Source of the DNA: Halocynthiibacter namhaensis
Lineage (GTDB): Bacteria; Pseudomonadota; Alphaproteobacteria; Rhodobacterales; Rhodobacteraceae
Direction of reading: 5' to 3'
DNA: 64,000 bases
NCBI RefSeq assembly: GCF_000812685.1
Contig: NZ_JWIF01000072.1
Coordinates: 1 to 64,000 of the forward strand
Of this stretch, positions 27,219-35,332 are shown in pieces (the stretch's first letter is position 1; each line of letters starts with the position of its first letter). Under the pieces are notes generated by a model that saw only the letters and a list, made by a program, of their open reading frames with translations, did no database searches and was not told where the DNA came from. A program made the position numbers and the translations under genes.

Positions 27219-27965
27219 TTAGTGTTCCAAGATCTGGTCTAAAAATGCGCGGCAACGGGCGCTGTCAGGCTTTGTGAAAAACTTCTCAGGTGGGGCCACT
27301 TCGACGATCTCGCCCGCTTCCATAAACACCATCTTATCGGCAATTTTACGGGCGAAACCCATCTCATGCGTCACACAAACCATCGTCATACCGGAATTGG
27401 CCAGCTCGACCATCACATCAAGAACTTCGTTGATCATTTCCGGGTCAAGCGCAGACGTCGGTTCGTCAAACAACATAACCCGCGTCTCCATGCACAGTGA
27501 TCGCGCGATTGCCACGCGCTGTTGTTGACCACCTGACAATTGCGCCGGATATTTATCCGCTTGCTCTGGAATATGTACGCGATTCAAATATTTGCGCGCC
27601 CGTTCTTCCGCTTCGACTTTGCTTATCTTGCGCACCTTGATCGGGCCGATGGTGAGATTTTCCAGAACGGTCAAATGCGGGAACAAGTTGAACTGTTGAA
27701 ATACCATCCCAACATCTTGACGCAGCGCGCGTATCTCTTTTGAATCTGCATGTACGTCAATGCCATCGACCACCAATTGGCCAGCATCGTGATTTTCCAA
27801 ACCATTAAAGCAACGGATCAAAGTCGACTTCCCAGATCCCGATGGACCGCAAATCACGACCCGTTCTCCCTGGTCGACCGTTAAGTTAACATTTTTTAAG
27901 GCCTGGAACGTCCCAAAGAACTTATCGATCTCAACGGCGCTGATGATTGGCTCTGCTTCTGGCAT
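27219..27965 (-). CDS. Polar amino-acid ABC transporter ATP-binding protein
   Basis: The 248-residue ATPase has Walker A GPSGSGKST, Q-loop VFQQFNLFPHLTVLEN, signature LSGGQQQRVAIARSL, Walker B VMLFDEPTSALDPE and the switch histidine in VCVTHEMGFA. It is the GlnQ/HisP type that powers amino-acid import and is the first gene of its operon. It is a close paralogue of the ATPase at 36245. It diverges from the desaturase gene, sharing a 129-base intergenic region with a possible GntR half-operator. Confidence 0.95.
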   Translation of the reverse strand: MPEAEPIISAVEIDKFFGTFQALKNVNLTVDQGERVVICGPSGSGKSTLIRCFNGLENHDAGQLVVDGIDVHADSKEIRALRQDVGMVFQQFNLFPHLTVLENLTIGPIKVRKISKVEAEERARKYLNRVHIPEQADKYPAQLSGGQQQRVAIARSLCMETRVMLFDEPTSALDPEMINEVLDVMVELANSGMTMVCVTHEMGFARKIADKMVFMEAGEIVEVAPPEKFFTKPDSARCRAFLDQILEH

Positions 27966-28008
27966 TTGCTGTCGTCTCTCACGCTAAAACAATTCATTGT
28001 AAAATATA

Positions 28009-28020
28009 TTGTCTATACTT
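28009..28020. promoter_or_regulatory. Possible second GntR operator between divergent operons
   Basis: TTGTCTATACTT resembles the centre of the perfect palindrome at 29414-29429 (both share TGTnTATAC). It lies between the ABC transporter ATPase gene and the desaturase gene. If real, one GntR protein could control both operons. The match is degenerate. Confidence 0.3.
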
Positions 28021-28094
28021 ATGCATATCATGCAACCATTTATTTCGTTTTTTCATCGCAATCTCGATTCTACCTAGTTATAGGAGGCCAGGTC

Positions 28095-29051
28095 ATGACG
28101 AAGCCAATCACAACGCCCTTAACGCAAGCACTTGCAGAAGGGAAATTGACCCGCGACGAATTAAAATCATTCATGCGACGATCAAATATTCCCGCGTTCA
28201 AGCGACTCGCAATATGGGTGATTGTGCTGCTTCTCACCTCTTCCGCTGTGTATTTCTCCTTGGGAACTGCATGGGTTTTCCCCGCGATGTTCGTGCACGG
28301 CGTGGTCTTGGTTCATCACTTTTCACTTCAACATGAATGCGTGCATTACACCGTTTTCAGAACGCGCTGGCTGAACGATCTTTTCGGAAGTATTTGTGGC
28401 GTCATCATTGGATTGCCCCACACCCATTTTCGATACGAACACTGTGACCACCATACCTACACGCAAATTGACGGCGACGATCCGGAACTTGTCCCCATGC
28501 CCAAATCATTTGCATCCTATCTGTTTTACCTCACAGCAATTCCCTATTGGCGCACAAAATTCACTGAAATTTGGCGCCATAGTTTTGGTCGACTCACCGC
28601 GTCAGAAAAGCGATTCATTCCCAAGGTTGCATATAAACTTGTCTTCCTAGAGGCCCGCTTGATGTTGGCGGCATACTTAACTTTGGTCGGCGTGATGGTT
28701 ATTTTTGACTGGTATAGTCCTTTGTTTTATTGGATATTTCCCCTAATATTGGGTGAACCCGTGATGCGGTTCATTCGCATGACAGAACACGTTGGCCGCC
28801 CGACAGTCAGCCAAATGCGCGAGAACACTCGTACCAATTTGGTATCCCTTCCATGGCGTTTTTTGTGCTGGAACATGAACTATCATGCTGAACATCACTA
28901 TGTGTCATCCGTTCCATTTCACGCCTTGCCCCGTCTTCACGAAAAGCTGAAAGATCACATCCACGTCGAACACAATGGCTATATCGGCGCGCATCGTGAC
29001 ATATTGCAACAGCTCAACCTGCCCTCCTCAAAATCCAACTCGGGGGTGTGA
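28095..29051 (+). CDS. Membrane di-iron fatty acid desaturase/hydroxylase-family protein
   Basis: The 318-residue membrane protein has the three histidine boxes of the desaturase superfamily: HECVH (first), HCDHH (second) and HAEHH (third), with hydrophobic spans between them. Such enzymes desaturate or hydroxylate lipids, alkanes, carotenoids or small amines with O2 and a redox partner. I chose the ATG at 28095 because GGAGG lies seven bases before it; the open frame extends further upstream without a ribosome site. The next gene, a Rieske ferredoxin, begins one base after its stop and is the likely electron donor. The substrate cannot be inferred from sequence, but the divergent amino-acid transporter suggests a polar compound. 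Confidence 0.85.
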   Translation: MTKPITTPLTQALAEGKLTRDELKSFMRRSNIPAFKRLAIWVIVLLLTSSAVYFSLGTAWVFPAMFVHGVVLVHHFSLQHECVHYTVFRTRWLNDLFGSICGVIIGLPHTHFRYEHCDHHTYTQIDGDDPELVPMPKSFASYLFYLTAIPYWRTKFTEIWRHSFGRLTASEKRFIPKVAYKLVFLEARLMLAAYLTLVGVMVIFDWYSPLFYWIFPLILGEPVMRFIRMTEHVGRPTVSQMRENTRTNLVSLPWRFLCWNMNYHAEHHYVSSVPFHALPRLHEKLKDHIHVEHNGYIGAHRDILQQLNLPSSKSNSGV

Positions 29052-29052
29052 A

Positions 29053-29370
29053 ATGAAACGTGAAAAGACATGGAAAGACCTCGTCCCCGTTGCAGAATTA
29101 GAAGATCAATGGGTCAGCCGGGTTACTTTCGGGTCACGCCTTATTGCGGTCTATGACACACCAAGCGGATATTATGCATCTCTCGCGCTGTGCAATCACG
29201 GGGGCGCCGATCTCTGTGATGGATATTTTGACGGGCACATCATCGAGTGCCCCCTGCACCAAGGCGCGTTTGATGTGCGCAACGGCAAACCGATCTCGGC
29301 ACCGGCAACCCGCAGAATGATCACATTTGAAACCCGAAATGTGGATGGCATCCTACAAATACGGATCTAA
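29053..29370 (+). CDS. Rieske-type [2Fe-2S] ferredoxin
   Basis: This 105-residue soluble Rieske ferredoxin has CNHGGADLCDG and CPLHQGAFD, which give the two cysteine and two histidine ligands. There is no membrane anchor and no catalytic domain. It starts one base after the desaturase stop (TGAAATG), so the proteins are made together. The probable role is passing electrons to the di-iron enzyme. No reductase is encoded nearby, so a general ferredoxin reductase would be needed. Confidence 0.9.
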   Translation: MKREKTWKDLVPVAELEDQWVSRVTFGSRLIAVYDTPSGYYASLALCNHGGADLCDGYFDGHIIECPLHQGAFDVRNGKPISAPATRRMITFETRNVDGILQIRI

Positions 29371-29413
29371 CGTTGGTTGAAAGCGAATTGACAGCAGTAA
29401 GCATTCGCCCGCA

Positions 29414-29429
29414 TAATGTATATACATTA
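29414..29429. promoter_or_regulatory. Perfect 16-bp palindrome, probable GntR/HutC operator
   Basis: TAATGTATATACATTA is its own reverse complement and contains TGTATATACA, the core typical of HutC-subfamily operators. It lies 30 bases upstream of the likely GntR start, which fits autoregulation. It also argues that the GntR coding region does not start upstream of it. Confidence 0.75.
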
Positions 29430-29459
29430 GCAGAAACCTTACCTCACAGAAAGTTCACA

Positions 29460-30170
29460 TTGTCCGGTTCACACCCTCTATATATGCAAGTTAAAACTGC
29501 CGTATTGGACCGTATTCGATCGGGAGACTGGCCCCCCGGTGGGCGCCTTCCCAGCGAAACACAATTGGCGCAAGACTTTGGCTGTTCTCGGCTGACGGTA
29601 CATCGTGCAATTCGCGAGTTGGCGCATGATGGCGTGGTTGAACGACGACGGCGCGCCGGTACGCGCGTTGCCCAAGCCGACGGTGTCGCACTGGAAATTC
29701 ACATTCGGCGTATTACACAAGAAATCAGCCAACGTGGATTTGCGTATTCCTACGATCTTCTGAATCGGACCCAGAAAATCGCACCCGCATATATCGCCAA
29801 ATTTTTTGATATCCCACCCACACAGAAGATGCTGCATGTTCAATGTCGACATCGTGCGGGAGAGCGCGTTTTTCAACTTGAAGACCGTTGGATTAACCTT
29901 GATGCAATCCCACAAGCGATGGATCAAGGGTTTGAACATGAAAGCCCCGGTCTTTGGATGTTGGACCATGTGCCTTTTTCGCGCATGAACCATGACATTT
30001 CGGCCTGCATTGCAACGGCAGCCACCGCGAGGCATCTTCAAGTTGAGACCGGAACGGCTGTACTGCAATTGAAGCGACAAGCGGAATGGAACGGCCGTGC
30101 CATCACTTGCGCCACCCTGTTCCATCCGGCAGATCTCTATAGTTTGCATCCTGAATCGCGCAGCTTGTAA
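29460..30170 (+). CDS. GntR-family (HutC/UTRA) transcriptional regulator
   Basis: This roughly 236-residue regulator has a winged HTH in its first 75 residues (PLYMQVKTAVLDRIRSGDWP, then LPSETQLAQDFGCSRLTVHRAIREL) and a UTRA ligand-binding domain after it. The open frame extends back to a TTG at 29373, but the perfect operator palindrome lies inside that extension. I therefore favour the TTG at 29460, preceded by AGAAAG; an ATG at 29490 is a shorter alternative. It follows the ferredoxin gene closely and probably represses the desaturase-ferredoxin operon until an inducer binds UTRA. Confidence 0.85.
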   Translation: MSGSHPLYMQVKTAVLDRIRSGDWPPGGRLPSETQLAQDFGCSRLTVHRAIRELAHDGVVERRRRAGTRVAQADGVALEIHIRRITQEISQRGFAYSYDLLNRTQKIAPAYIAKFFDIPPTQKMLHVQCRHRAGERVFQLEDRWINLDAIPQAMDQGFEHESPGLWMLDHVPFSRMNHDISACIATAATARHLQVETGTAVLQLKRQAEWNGRAITCATLFHPADLYSLHPESRSL

Positions 30171-30175
30171 GACCT

Positions 30176-31564
30176 TCATTTGCTGCCAACCTTCGCCACC
30201 CAAAGACCGCCAATCTCAAGCCTTGCGACGCGTTCGGCGACGATCATTGCCAGAATCCACCCGGTCAGGACGCTGGTTGCGATCCCAAACCACACCCCCC
30301 AAACCGAGAAATTCAGAATGCCAACATAAATCCATATAAAAAAGGCAACGCCAAATCCTTGACGATAAATTCCGATCCATAATGTCCAAATCGGGCGTTT
30401 TAGGGCCTGCAAAAGGGAATTGATCGCGAACAACATCATGTAGATCGGCAGAATGAAACCATCCACGCGCAAATAACTTTGCCCAACACGAATGACCTCT
30501 GCGTTGTCAGTAAACAGCGACATCGCAAACCCGCCGCCAAACCACAACATCGGGCATGCAATCGCCATCAGCAGAAACCCGAGTTTCCAGCAGAAAAACA
30601 CAGCATCGCGCACGCGATCCGCATGCCCTGCCCCGAAATTCTGCGCCGCGATCGGAAGCAATGCACCGGTCATTCCCAACACCGGAAGCAGTAATATCTG
30701 CTCCACACGCAAGGCAATCCCATAGGCTGCAAGTGCATGCTCCCCAAAGTCTTTCAGCGCAAACTGAACGACAAATCCACCCGCAAACATAACCACAATC
30801 GCAAAACTGGTTGGCAGCATCTGCGCTGTAATTTCCTTGAACTTCACAGCATCTGGCATGAATTCTGAACGCCGCAATCCCTGCATCATATCGCGCCCAA
30901 AAATGCGCGACAGCACATATATCATCACACCCGTCTGACTAAGCACGGTGGACAAGGCGATGCCGTTGAACCCCATGCCGTTCCAGATCCCTGGGACCCC
31001 ATAAATCAGGATCGGGTTTAGAATGATATTGGCGAAAAAGGCGGCGATTAAGCCGCGTTGTAACGTGACTGAATTCCCGCGCGCTTGCAAAATCCCATTG
31101 CCACCGTAAGCCAACAAAAAACCGGGCAAGGCGAATATTAGCCATTTGAAATATTGCGTGCCCGCATCACGATATCCGCCGGGTTCGGATACGAGAGATA
31201 TCAACAACGGACCAAACCAAACCGCCGCAAACATCAAGATCAACGAAGCAATTGCCCCATAGCTGATGCCTTGCGCCGCCAACGCGCGGGCCTCGGCACT
31301 TTCACGGCGGCCTCGTGCATTGCCGACAAGTGCGCCCATGGCAGAACCAAGCCCAAATCCCACCGCCATCGTGATGAAAAAGGCTTGAAACCCAATGGCC
31401 AAACCGGCCTGTGCCTCAGTTGAGATCAGGCCCGCAAACCAAATATCAACCACATTATACAGAGTGCTGAAGACCATTCCGATCGCAGCGGGGATCGCCA
31501 ATGCCCGAAAATGCCCCCCAATCGAGCCCTCGGTCAGGTCAACATCACGATCTGCGCTGCTCAT
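30176..31564 (-). CDS. MATE-family efflux transporter
   Basis: The 462-residue protein has 12 predicted hydrophobic segments and the MATE (NorM/DinF-like) pattern: GSIGGHFRALAIPAAIGMVF at the start, repeated halves with RGNSVTLQRGLIAAFFANII and QNFGAGHADRVRDAV, which is characteristic. MATE proteins export cationic compounds with sodium or protons. Its start overlaps the stop of the XRE-cupin gene (ATGA), so it belongs to the oxygenase-regulator operon. It converges with the GntR gene. Export of the oxygenase product or of a toxic substrate is a plausible job. Confidence 0.9.
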   Translation of the reverse strand: MSSADRDVDLTEGSIGGHFRALAIPAAIGMVFSTLYNVVDIWFAGLISTEAQAGLAIGFQAFFITMAVGFGLGSAMGALVGNARGRRESAEARALAAQGISYGAIASLILMFAAVWFGPLLISLVSEPGGYRDAGTQYFKWLIFALPGFLLAYGGNGILQARGNSVTLQRGLIAAFFANIILNPILIYGVPGIWNGMGFNGIALSTVLSQTGVMIYVLSRIFGRDMMQGLRRSEFMPDAVKFKEITAQMLPTSFAIVVMFAGGFVVQFALKDFGEHALAAYGIALRVEQILLLPVLGMTGALLPIAAQNFGAGHADRVRDAVFFCWKLGFLLMAIACPMLWFGGGFAMSLFTDNAEVIRVGQSYLRVDGFILPIYMMLFAINSLLQALKRPIWTLWIGIYRQGFGVAFFIWIYVGILNFSVWGVWFGIATSVLTGWILAMIVAERVARLEIGGLWVAKVGSK

Positions 31565-32154
31565 CTGCGTTCCGCCTGAACCGTGAGGAACGTAAAGGTG
31601 TCAGTGATCACCTCAACAAATCCGTGGCTTAACTCAGCGTCCACCGAAAGACTGTCACCAGGGAAGAGGGTGAAATCCTGCCCGCCATAACGATAGATGG
31701 CTTCGCCCTCGAGGACCTGAACATAAACAACACCATGACCGACATATGTTGGGGGTTGGGCTTCCTGTTTGACCAAGGTCACGCGGCGGGCTTCAAATTG
31801 CAAATCCCGCCGTGAATGCACCGCGAGATTTACAAATTCATGGCTGTGCCCCTGGGAAATCCGATTGGATTTCAGCCCTTCGCCTGCCCGAACCAACGTG
31901 TAATCCGCGTGTTTGCTGGCCGTTTCACGAAACAGACTGACAAGTGGCACATCAAGCGCCCCCGCCAACGCACAAAGTGAACTGATCGAAGGGGAAACTT
32001 GACCGTTTTCAATGCGGCTGACCATTGCTGCAGAAATCCCCGCTTTCGTCGCAAGTTGGCTGGCTGACCAGCCAAGACCGCGACGCAACTGCCGCAATGC
32101 AGCGCCAATTGCGTCATCAATTCCTGTATCCTCGCGGGTGTTCTGGGTCGTCAT
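31561..32154 (-). CDS. XRE-family regulator with C-terminal cupin domain
   Basis: The 197-residue regulator has an HTH_3 domain at residues 14-70 (LRRGLGWSASQLATKAGIS, then AAMVSRIENGQVSPSISSL) and a cupin small-molecule domain in the last 80 residues (EGEAIYRYGGQDFTLFPGDSL). Members of this class repress amine, sulfur or amino-acid operons. The ATG at 32154 follows the oxygenase stop as TGATATG, suggesting coupled translation. The long inverted repeat ahead of the operon (33142-33178) is the probable operator. Confidence 0.92.
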   Translation of the reverse strand: MTTQNTREDTGIDDAIGAALRQLRRGLGWSASQLATKAGISAAMVSRIENGQVSPSISSLCALAGALDVPLVSLFRETASKHADYTLVRAGEGLKSNRISQGHSHEFVNLAVHSRRDLQFEARRVTLVKQEAQPPTYVGHGVVYVQVLEGEAIYRYGGQDFTLFPGDSLSVDAELSHGFVEVITDTFTFLTVQAERR

Positions 32155-32155
32155 A

Positions 32156-33121
32156 TCAGCCTTTCTTGTGGGAAAACGCCTTGGCAAAACGCCAGTTCAA
32201 ATATTCTCCACAGGTGATGGGATCTTCTTTCGGGGCGTAATCAGCGCCGAATACATCTTTCGCATCAATCATAGTTTCTGGGTTCGGATCATAGGCCAAT
32301 ACCAGCGACAGGCGTTCCTTGCCAGAACTGTTCACCACGCGATGCGGCGTTGATTTATAGGCACCATCCGTCCAGCGGTTCAGAAGATCCGCGACGTTAA
32401 CGATCAATGTGCCCTCAATCGGCGGCGCTTGGATCCATTCACCATCGATATTTTCAACCTGCAATCCGCCAACCGAATCTTGGCACAGCACTGTCAGCAC
32501 TCCAAAATCAGTATGTGGTCCAACGCCAAATTGGTCCTTCCCAGCACTTTCATCCTGAACCGGGTAATAAACAAATGAATTGCGCGACAGGGGTGCATCA
32601 TTGGTTTGCAGGAAAAAATTCTTATCCAAACCAAGACCCATCGCAAAGCCCTGCATCAAATGTTCAGCAACACCATGGGCGGCCGTGAAATACTGCATGC
32701 AAAGGTCTTGCAACTCGGGCATGGCTTTGGGCCATTGGTTGTGACCGCGCAGTTCATGGCTGTCAGGCAATGTGCCCGCATCATTTTGATAGCCCCAAAC
32801 AAAGCTTTCTTTCAGATCCGCTTTAGCATCATCTTGCATCTTCGCGCCACCTTGCGGCAACCAACCGCGATGACTGGCATCAATACGCACGTCTTCTTTG
32901 CTGGCTTCATCGGAACGAAAAAAATCGAAGGCTTTGGCGCGGACTGCATTGATCAGATCCTCAGGGATGCCATGGCCTTTGATGTAGATGAACCCCAAAC
33001 CCGTGTTCGCCGCATGTAAGGCTTTGGCGACCCCCATCGGATCACTACCATCGCGAAGGCCCGTGATATCCACAACCGGGATGATGTCACTTTCGACCTG
33101 CTTTGCTTCTGCGTAACCCAT
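32156..33121 (-). CDS. 2-oxoglutarate/Fe(II)-dependent oxygenase, isopenicillin N synthase-like
   Basis: The 321-residue enzyme has a DIOX_N region (IPVVDITGLRDG, GFIYIKGHGIPEDL) and the double-stranded beta-helix core. Iron ligands are in GPHTDFGVLTV (HxD) and TPHRVVN. ERLSLVLAYDPNP holds the RxS pair that binds 2-oxoglutarate. Related bacterial proteins oxidise small metabolites; the substrate here is not evident. The ATG at 33121 has GGAGG eight bases upstream. It is the first gene of an operon with the XRE-cupin regulator and MATE exporter. Confidence 0.92.
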   Translation of the reverse strand: MGYAEAKQVESDIIPVVDITGLRDGSDPMGVAKALHAANTGLGFIYIKGHGIPEDLINAVRAKAFDFFRSDEASKEDVRIDASHRGWLPQGGAKMQDDAKADLKESFVWGYQNDAGTLPDSHELRGHNQWPKAMPELQDLCMQYFTAAHGVAEHLMQGFAMGLGLDKNFFLQTNDAPLSRNSFVYYPVQDESAGKDQFGVGPHTDFGVLTVLCQDSVGGLQVENIDGEWIQAPPIEGTLIVNVADLLNRWTDGAYKSTPHRVVNSSGKERLSLVLAYDPNPETMIDAKDVFGADYAPKEDPITCGEYLNWRFAKAFSHKKG

Positions 33122-33141
33122 GGGGGCCTCCTGTTGATGTA

Positions 33142-33178
33142 TGTGCAATTATTTGCAGGTTATGCAAATAATTGCACA
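33142..33178. promoter_or_regulatory. Perfect 16+16-bp inverted repeat, probable operator
   Basis: TGTGCAATTATTTGCA (33142-33157) is repeated as its exact reverse complement at 33163-33178 with a five-base spacer. It lies 21 bases ahead of the oxygenase start in the promoter position. It lacks the GC stem and T run of a terminator. The operon's own XRE-cupin protein is the likely ligand. Confidence 0.82.
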
Positions 33179-33188
33179 AGGCGCAAGT

Positions 33189-33767
33189 TTAATCTTTGGC
33201 GTAATACCCGACGGTGTCGCCATCGGTGGTCACACCCAAGCCATTTAACAATCGATTGGCATAGTTAAAATATCCAATGATTTGATTGGCTTCCAGGATT
33301 TCACCATCTGGAACGCCAGCGGCTTTCAGCGCATCCACATCGCTTTTTTCCATCTTGCCTGGATTTAATGTCAATTTTTCAGTGTATTGCAGCAACGCGA
33401 GCTGCCCCCCCTCGAACGCATCTTCCGGGCGGTGCGCCTTTAACGCGGCTTCGACCTTATCCGCACGATCTTCATCACCGATCAAATGCCGGGCATTCGA
33501 CCAGTGATTTGCATAAGAATAGGGGCAGGTGTTCAGCGTCGACACATAAGAACTGATCACCTCTTGGAACCACATGGGAATGGTGTTGCTATCATCGTGC
33601 AGACAGGCGCGATACAGCACAACATGGCCGTTCATGGTTTGCGGTCGCAACGAATGAACACGCATCACATTATCGACCGTTCCATGGGGCGTCCGCGCAA
33701 AATCAAGTGCCTTTTTCAGGGGTTCGTCGGCGTTCTCATCCGAGATCATTTCAATCCAAGCGGACAT
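33189..33767 (-). CDS. Carboxymuconolactone decarboxylase/AhpD-like protein with CxxS
   Basis: The 192-residue all-helical protein resembles peroxidase-related (AhpD-like) members of the CMD family: RPQTMNGHVVLYRACLHDD, VSTLNTCPYSYANH and NYANRLLNGLGV. In AhpD the active-site pair is CxxC followed by a histidine; here it is CPYS followed by NH, so the second cysteine is replaced by serine. A disulfide-exchange role would be altered. It reads toward the oxygenase gene but the operator at 33142 separates them, so it may be its own transcript. Function unknown. Confidence 0.75.
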   Translation of the reverse strand: MSAWIEMISDENADEPLKKALDFARTPHGTVDNVMRVHSLRPQTMNGHVVLYRACLHDDSNTIPMWFQEVISSYVSTLNTCPYSYANHWSNARHLIGDEDRADKVEAALKAHRPEDAFEGGQLALLQYTEKLTLNPGKMEKSDVDALKAAGVPDGEILEANQIIGYFNYANRLLNGLGVTTDGDTVGYYAKD

Positions 33768-33895
33768 GCTGGCTCCTTCAAGATGTTATCATCCGCCCCC
33801 ACCCTCGTTGATCGAAGGTGATTTTGGGTCAGATATGTTGCCTCCAGCGAAGCAGATAATTTACCTAGGCGCAATTAATTTATTTCCACGCAAAC

Positions 33896-34627
33896 TTAAG
33901 ATGCGACAAAATCACGGAAATCCAAAGCAACGCTCGTCGCGGCGGCGTTCAACAACGCATGCCCATGATCCACCTGGGCAAGCGCCGAATGAGATCCCAC
34001 TCGCCCGTCGGGAAAATCCCGCCGATGCTCGTCCGCAGGGCCATGCTTGTCACCCGCATGGGCTTTCACAAACTCTGGCGTCAGGAATTCAGGCGGTTCC
34101 GCTGCGTCGCCCGGTGCAATCGCCCGATGGGTCGCCTGCGTGATCGAAATCTCGGAAGGGGTTGCGTGCATCCCTTCCCAATCGCCATACCATTTCCGGC
34201 GCAACACATTCACCGGCTCAAAATCCCACCAACTGCGAATGCGGATATCGGCACCGCAATCTGCCGCCGCCGCGCGCAGTGGCGCAAGATTCGCGCCATG
34301 TCCGTTGATCACGTAAACCTTTGAAATCCCTTGATGGTGCAAGCCGTTGAACAGCTCAAGCATCATCGCCTGCCACAGATCCGCGCTCAATGACATTGTG
34401 CCAGGGAACCCCATATTGAACGGCGCAGGCGCGTAGGAAACCGTCGGTGCAACCACCGCCTTTGCTTGATCCGCAGCCCGCCACGCGATCTGTTCGGCAC
34501 AAATCGCATCCGTCCCAATCAACCCCATCGGGCCGTGTTGTTCAATCGATCCTGTCGGCAGAATAACTGCGGGCTGACCGAAAAAATGGGCCTCAGCTTC
34601 TTGCCAGGTCATCTCACTCAAACGCAT
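33896..34627 (-). CDS. Creatininase-family metalloamidohydrolase
   Basis: The 243-residue protein belongs to the creatininase family of metal-dependent amide hydrolases. GSIEQHGPMGLIGTDA has the glutamate, histidine and aspartate metal ligands, and NGHGANLAPL the later histidine motif. The common HLP after EQHGP is MGL here, as in a separate branch of the family. SWWDFEPVNVLRRKWYGDW and MHATPSEISI are also visible. Its ATG overlaps the GST stop (TAATG), so the two genes are coupled. The substrate is not known. Confidence 0.87.
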   Translation of the reverse strand: MRLSEMTWQEAEAHFFGQPAVILPTGSIEQHGPMGLIGTDAICAEQIAWRAADQAKAVVAPTVSYAPAPFNMGFPGTMSLSADLWQAMMLELFNGLHHQGISKVYVINGHGANLAPLRAAAADCGADIRIRSWWDFEPVNVLRRKWYGDWEGMHATPSEISITQATHRAIAPGDAAEPPEFLTPEFVKAHAGDKHGPADEHRRDFPDGRVGSHSALAQVDHGHALLNAAATSVALDFRDFVAS

Positions 34628-35268
34628 TAGGTGTTGTCCTTCATATATGCCTCAAGTTTCGGCAAATAATCAGCGTATTCAGCCGCAATTGACGGCAAAC
34701 GGGCAAGGTCCATACGATATTGCCGGACCTCATCAGGCCAGTTCAACGCAAGACCGACATGTTTCTCGAAGCTTGCAAGCCACTCAAATGTAATCGCAAA
34801 TCCGCAATCACAGAGATACAATTGATCACGCGGCAGATCCGCATCCACCAGCAATTTCGCCAGTACACTCAGATGACCCGAAATTGCGTCACCTGCTCGC
34901 CCAACAACATCTGCATCGCGTGTATCGGGTCTTATCTGCCCAAAAATACGGCGTAATTCCGGCTCAAGGCGCGTGTCATGGAAACGTCCCAACGCCCGAG
35001 ACTTTGCACGCAGCGTCACCTCGCTTGGCAACATCGCGGGCCAAGGTTGCGTCTCGTTCAGATATTCAGCAATGGCCTCAGAATCCGTCAAAAGTAAATC
35101 ACCATCGTGCAAAGCCGGTAAATTTCCAGACGGCACAATCGCTTTATACACATCCGATCCATATCCGCCCGGCGGGGGCACTTCTTCCCATTGCACACCC
35201 TTGTGCCGCAACAAAATGCGTAGCTTTGCACAATATAGGCTAACCGGAATGGCGTATATTTTCAGCAT
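34627..35268 (-). CDS. Glutathione S-transferase family protein
   Basis: This 213-residue protein has an N-terminal thioredoxin-like domain (LKIYAIPVSLYCAKLRILL, GNLPALHDGDLLLTDSEAIAEYL) and an all-helical C-terminal domain. SLYCAK offers serine and cysteine as possible catalytic residues. The ATG at 35268 follows a GGGGGG ribosome-site-like run. Translationally coupled to the creatininase-family gene, it may act on the same compound; the substrate is not visible. Confidence 0.87.
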   Translation of the reverse strand: MLKIYAIPVSLYCAKLRILLRHKGVQWEEVPPPGGYGSDVYKAIVPSGNLPALHDGDLLLTDSEAIAEYLNETQPWPAMLPSEVTLRAKSRALGRFHDTRLEPELRRIFGQIRPDTRDADVVGRAGDAISGHLSVLAKLLVDADLPRDQLYLCDCGFAITFEWLASFEKHVGLALNWPDEVRQYRMDLARLPSIAAEYADYLPKLEAYMKDNT

Positions 35269-35283
35269 GTTACCCCCCAATAG

Positions 35284-35314
35284 AAAAAACCGGCATATGT
35301 CACCACACGCCGGT
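35284..35314 (-). terminator. Rho-independent terminator of the binding-protein gene
   Basis: On the minus strand ACCGGC pairs with GCCGGT across a 14-base loop and is followed by TTTTTT. It lies 19 bases after the stop of the substrate-binding protein gene and ahead of the GST start, ending the first transcript. Confidence 0.85.
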
Positions 35315-35332
35315 CCAAATTATCTCAGCGGC

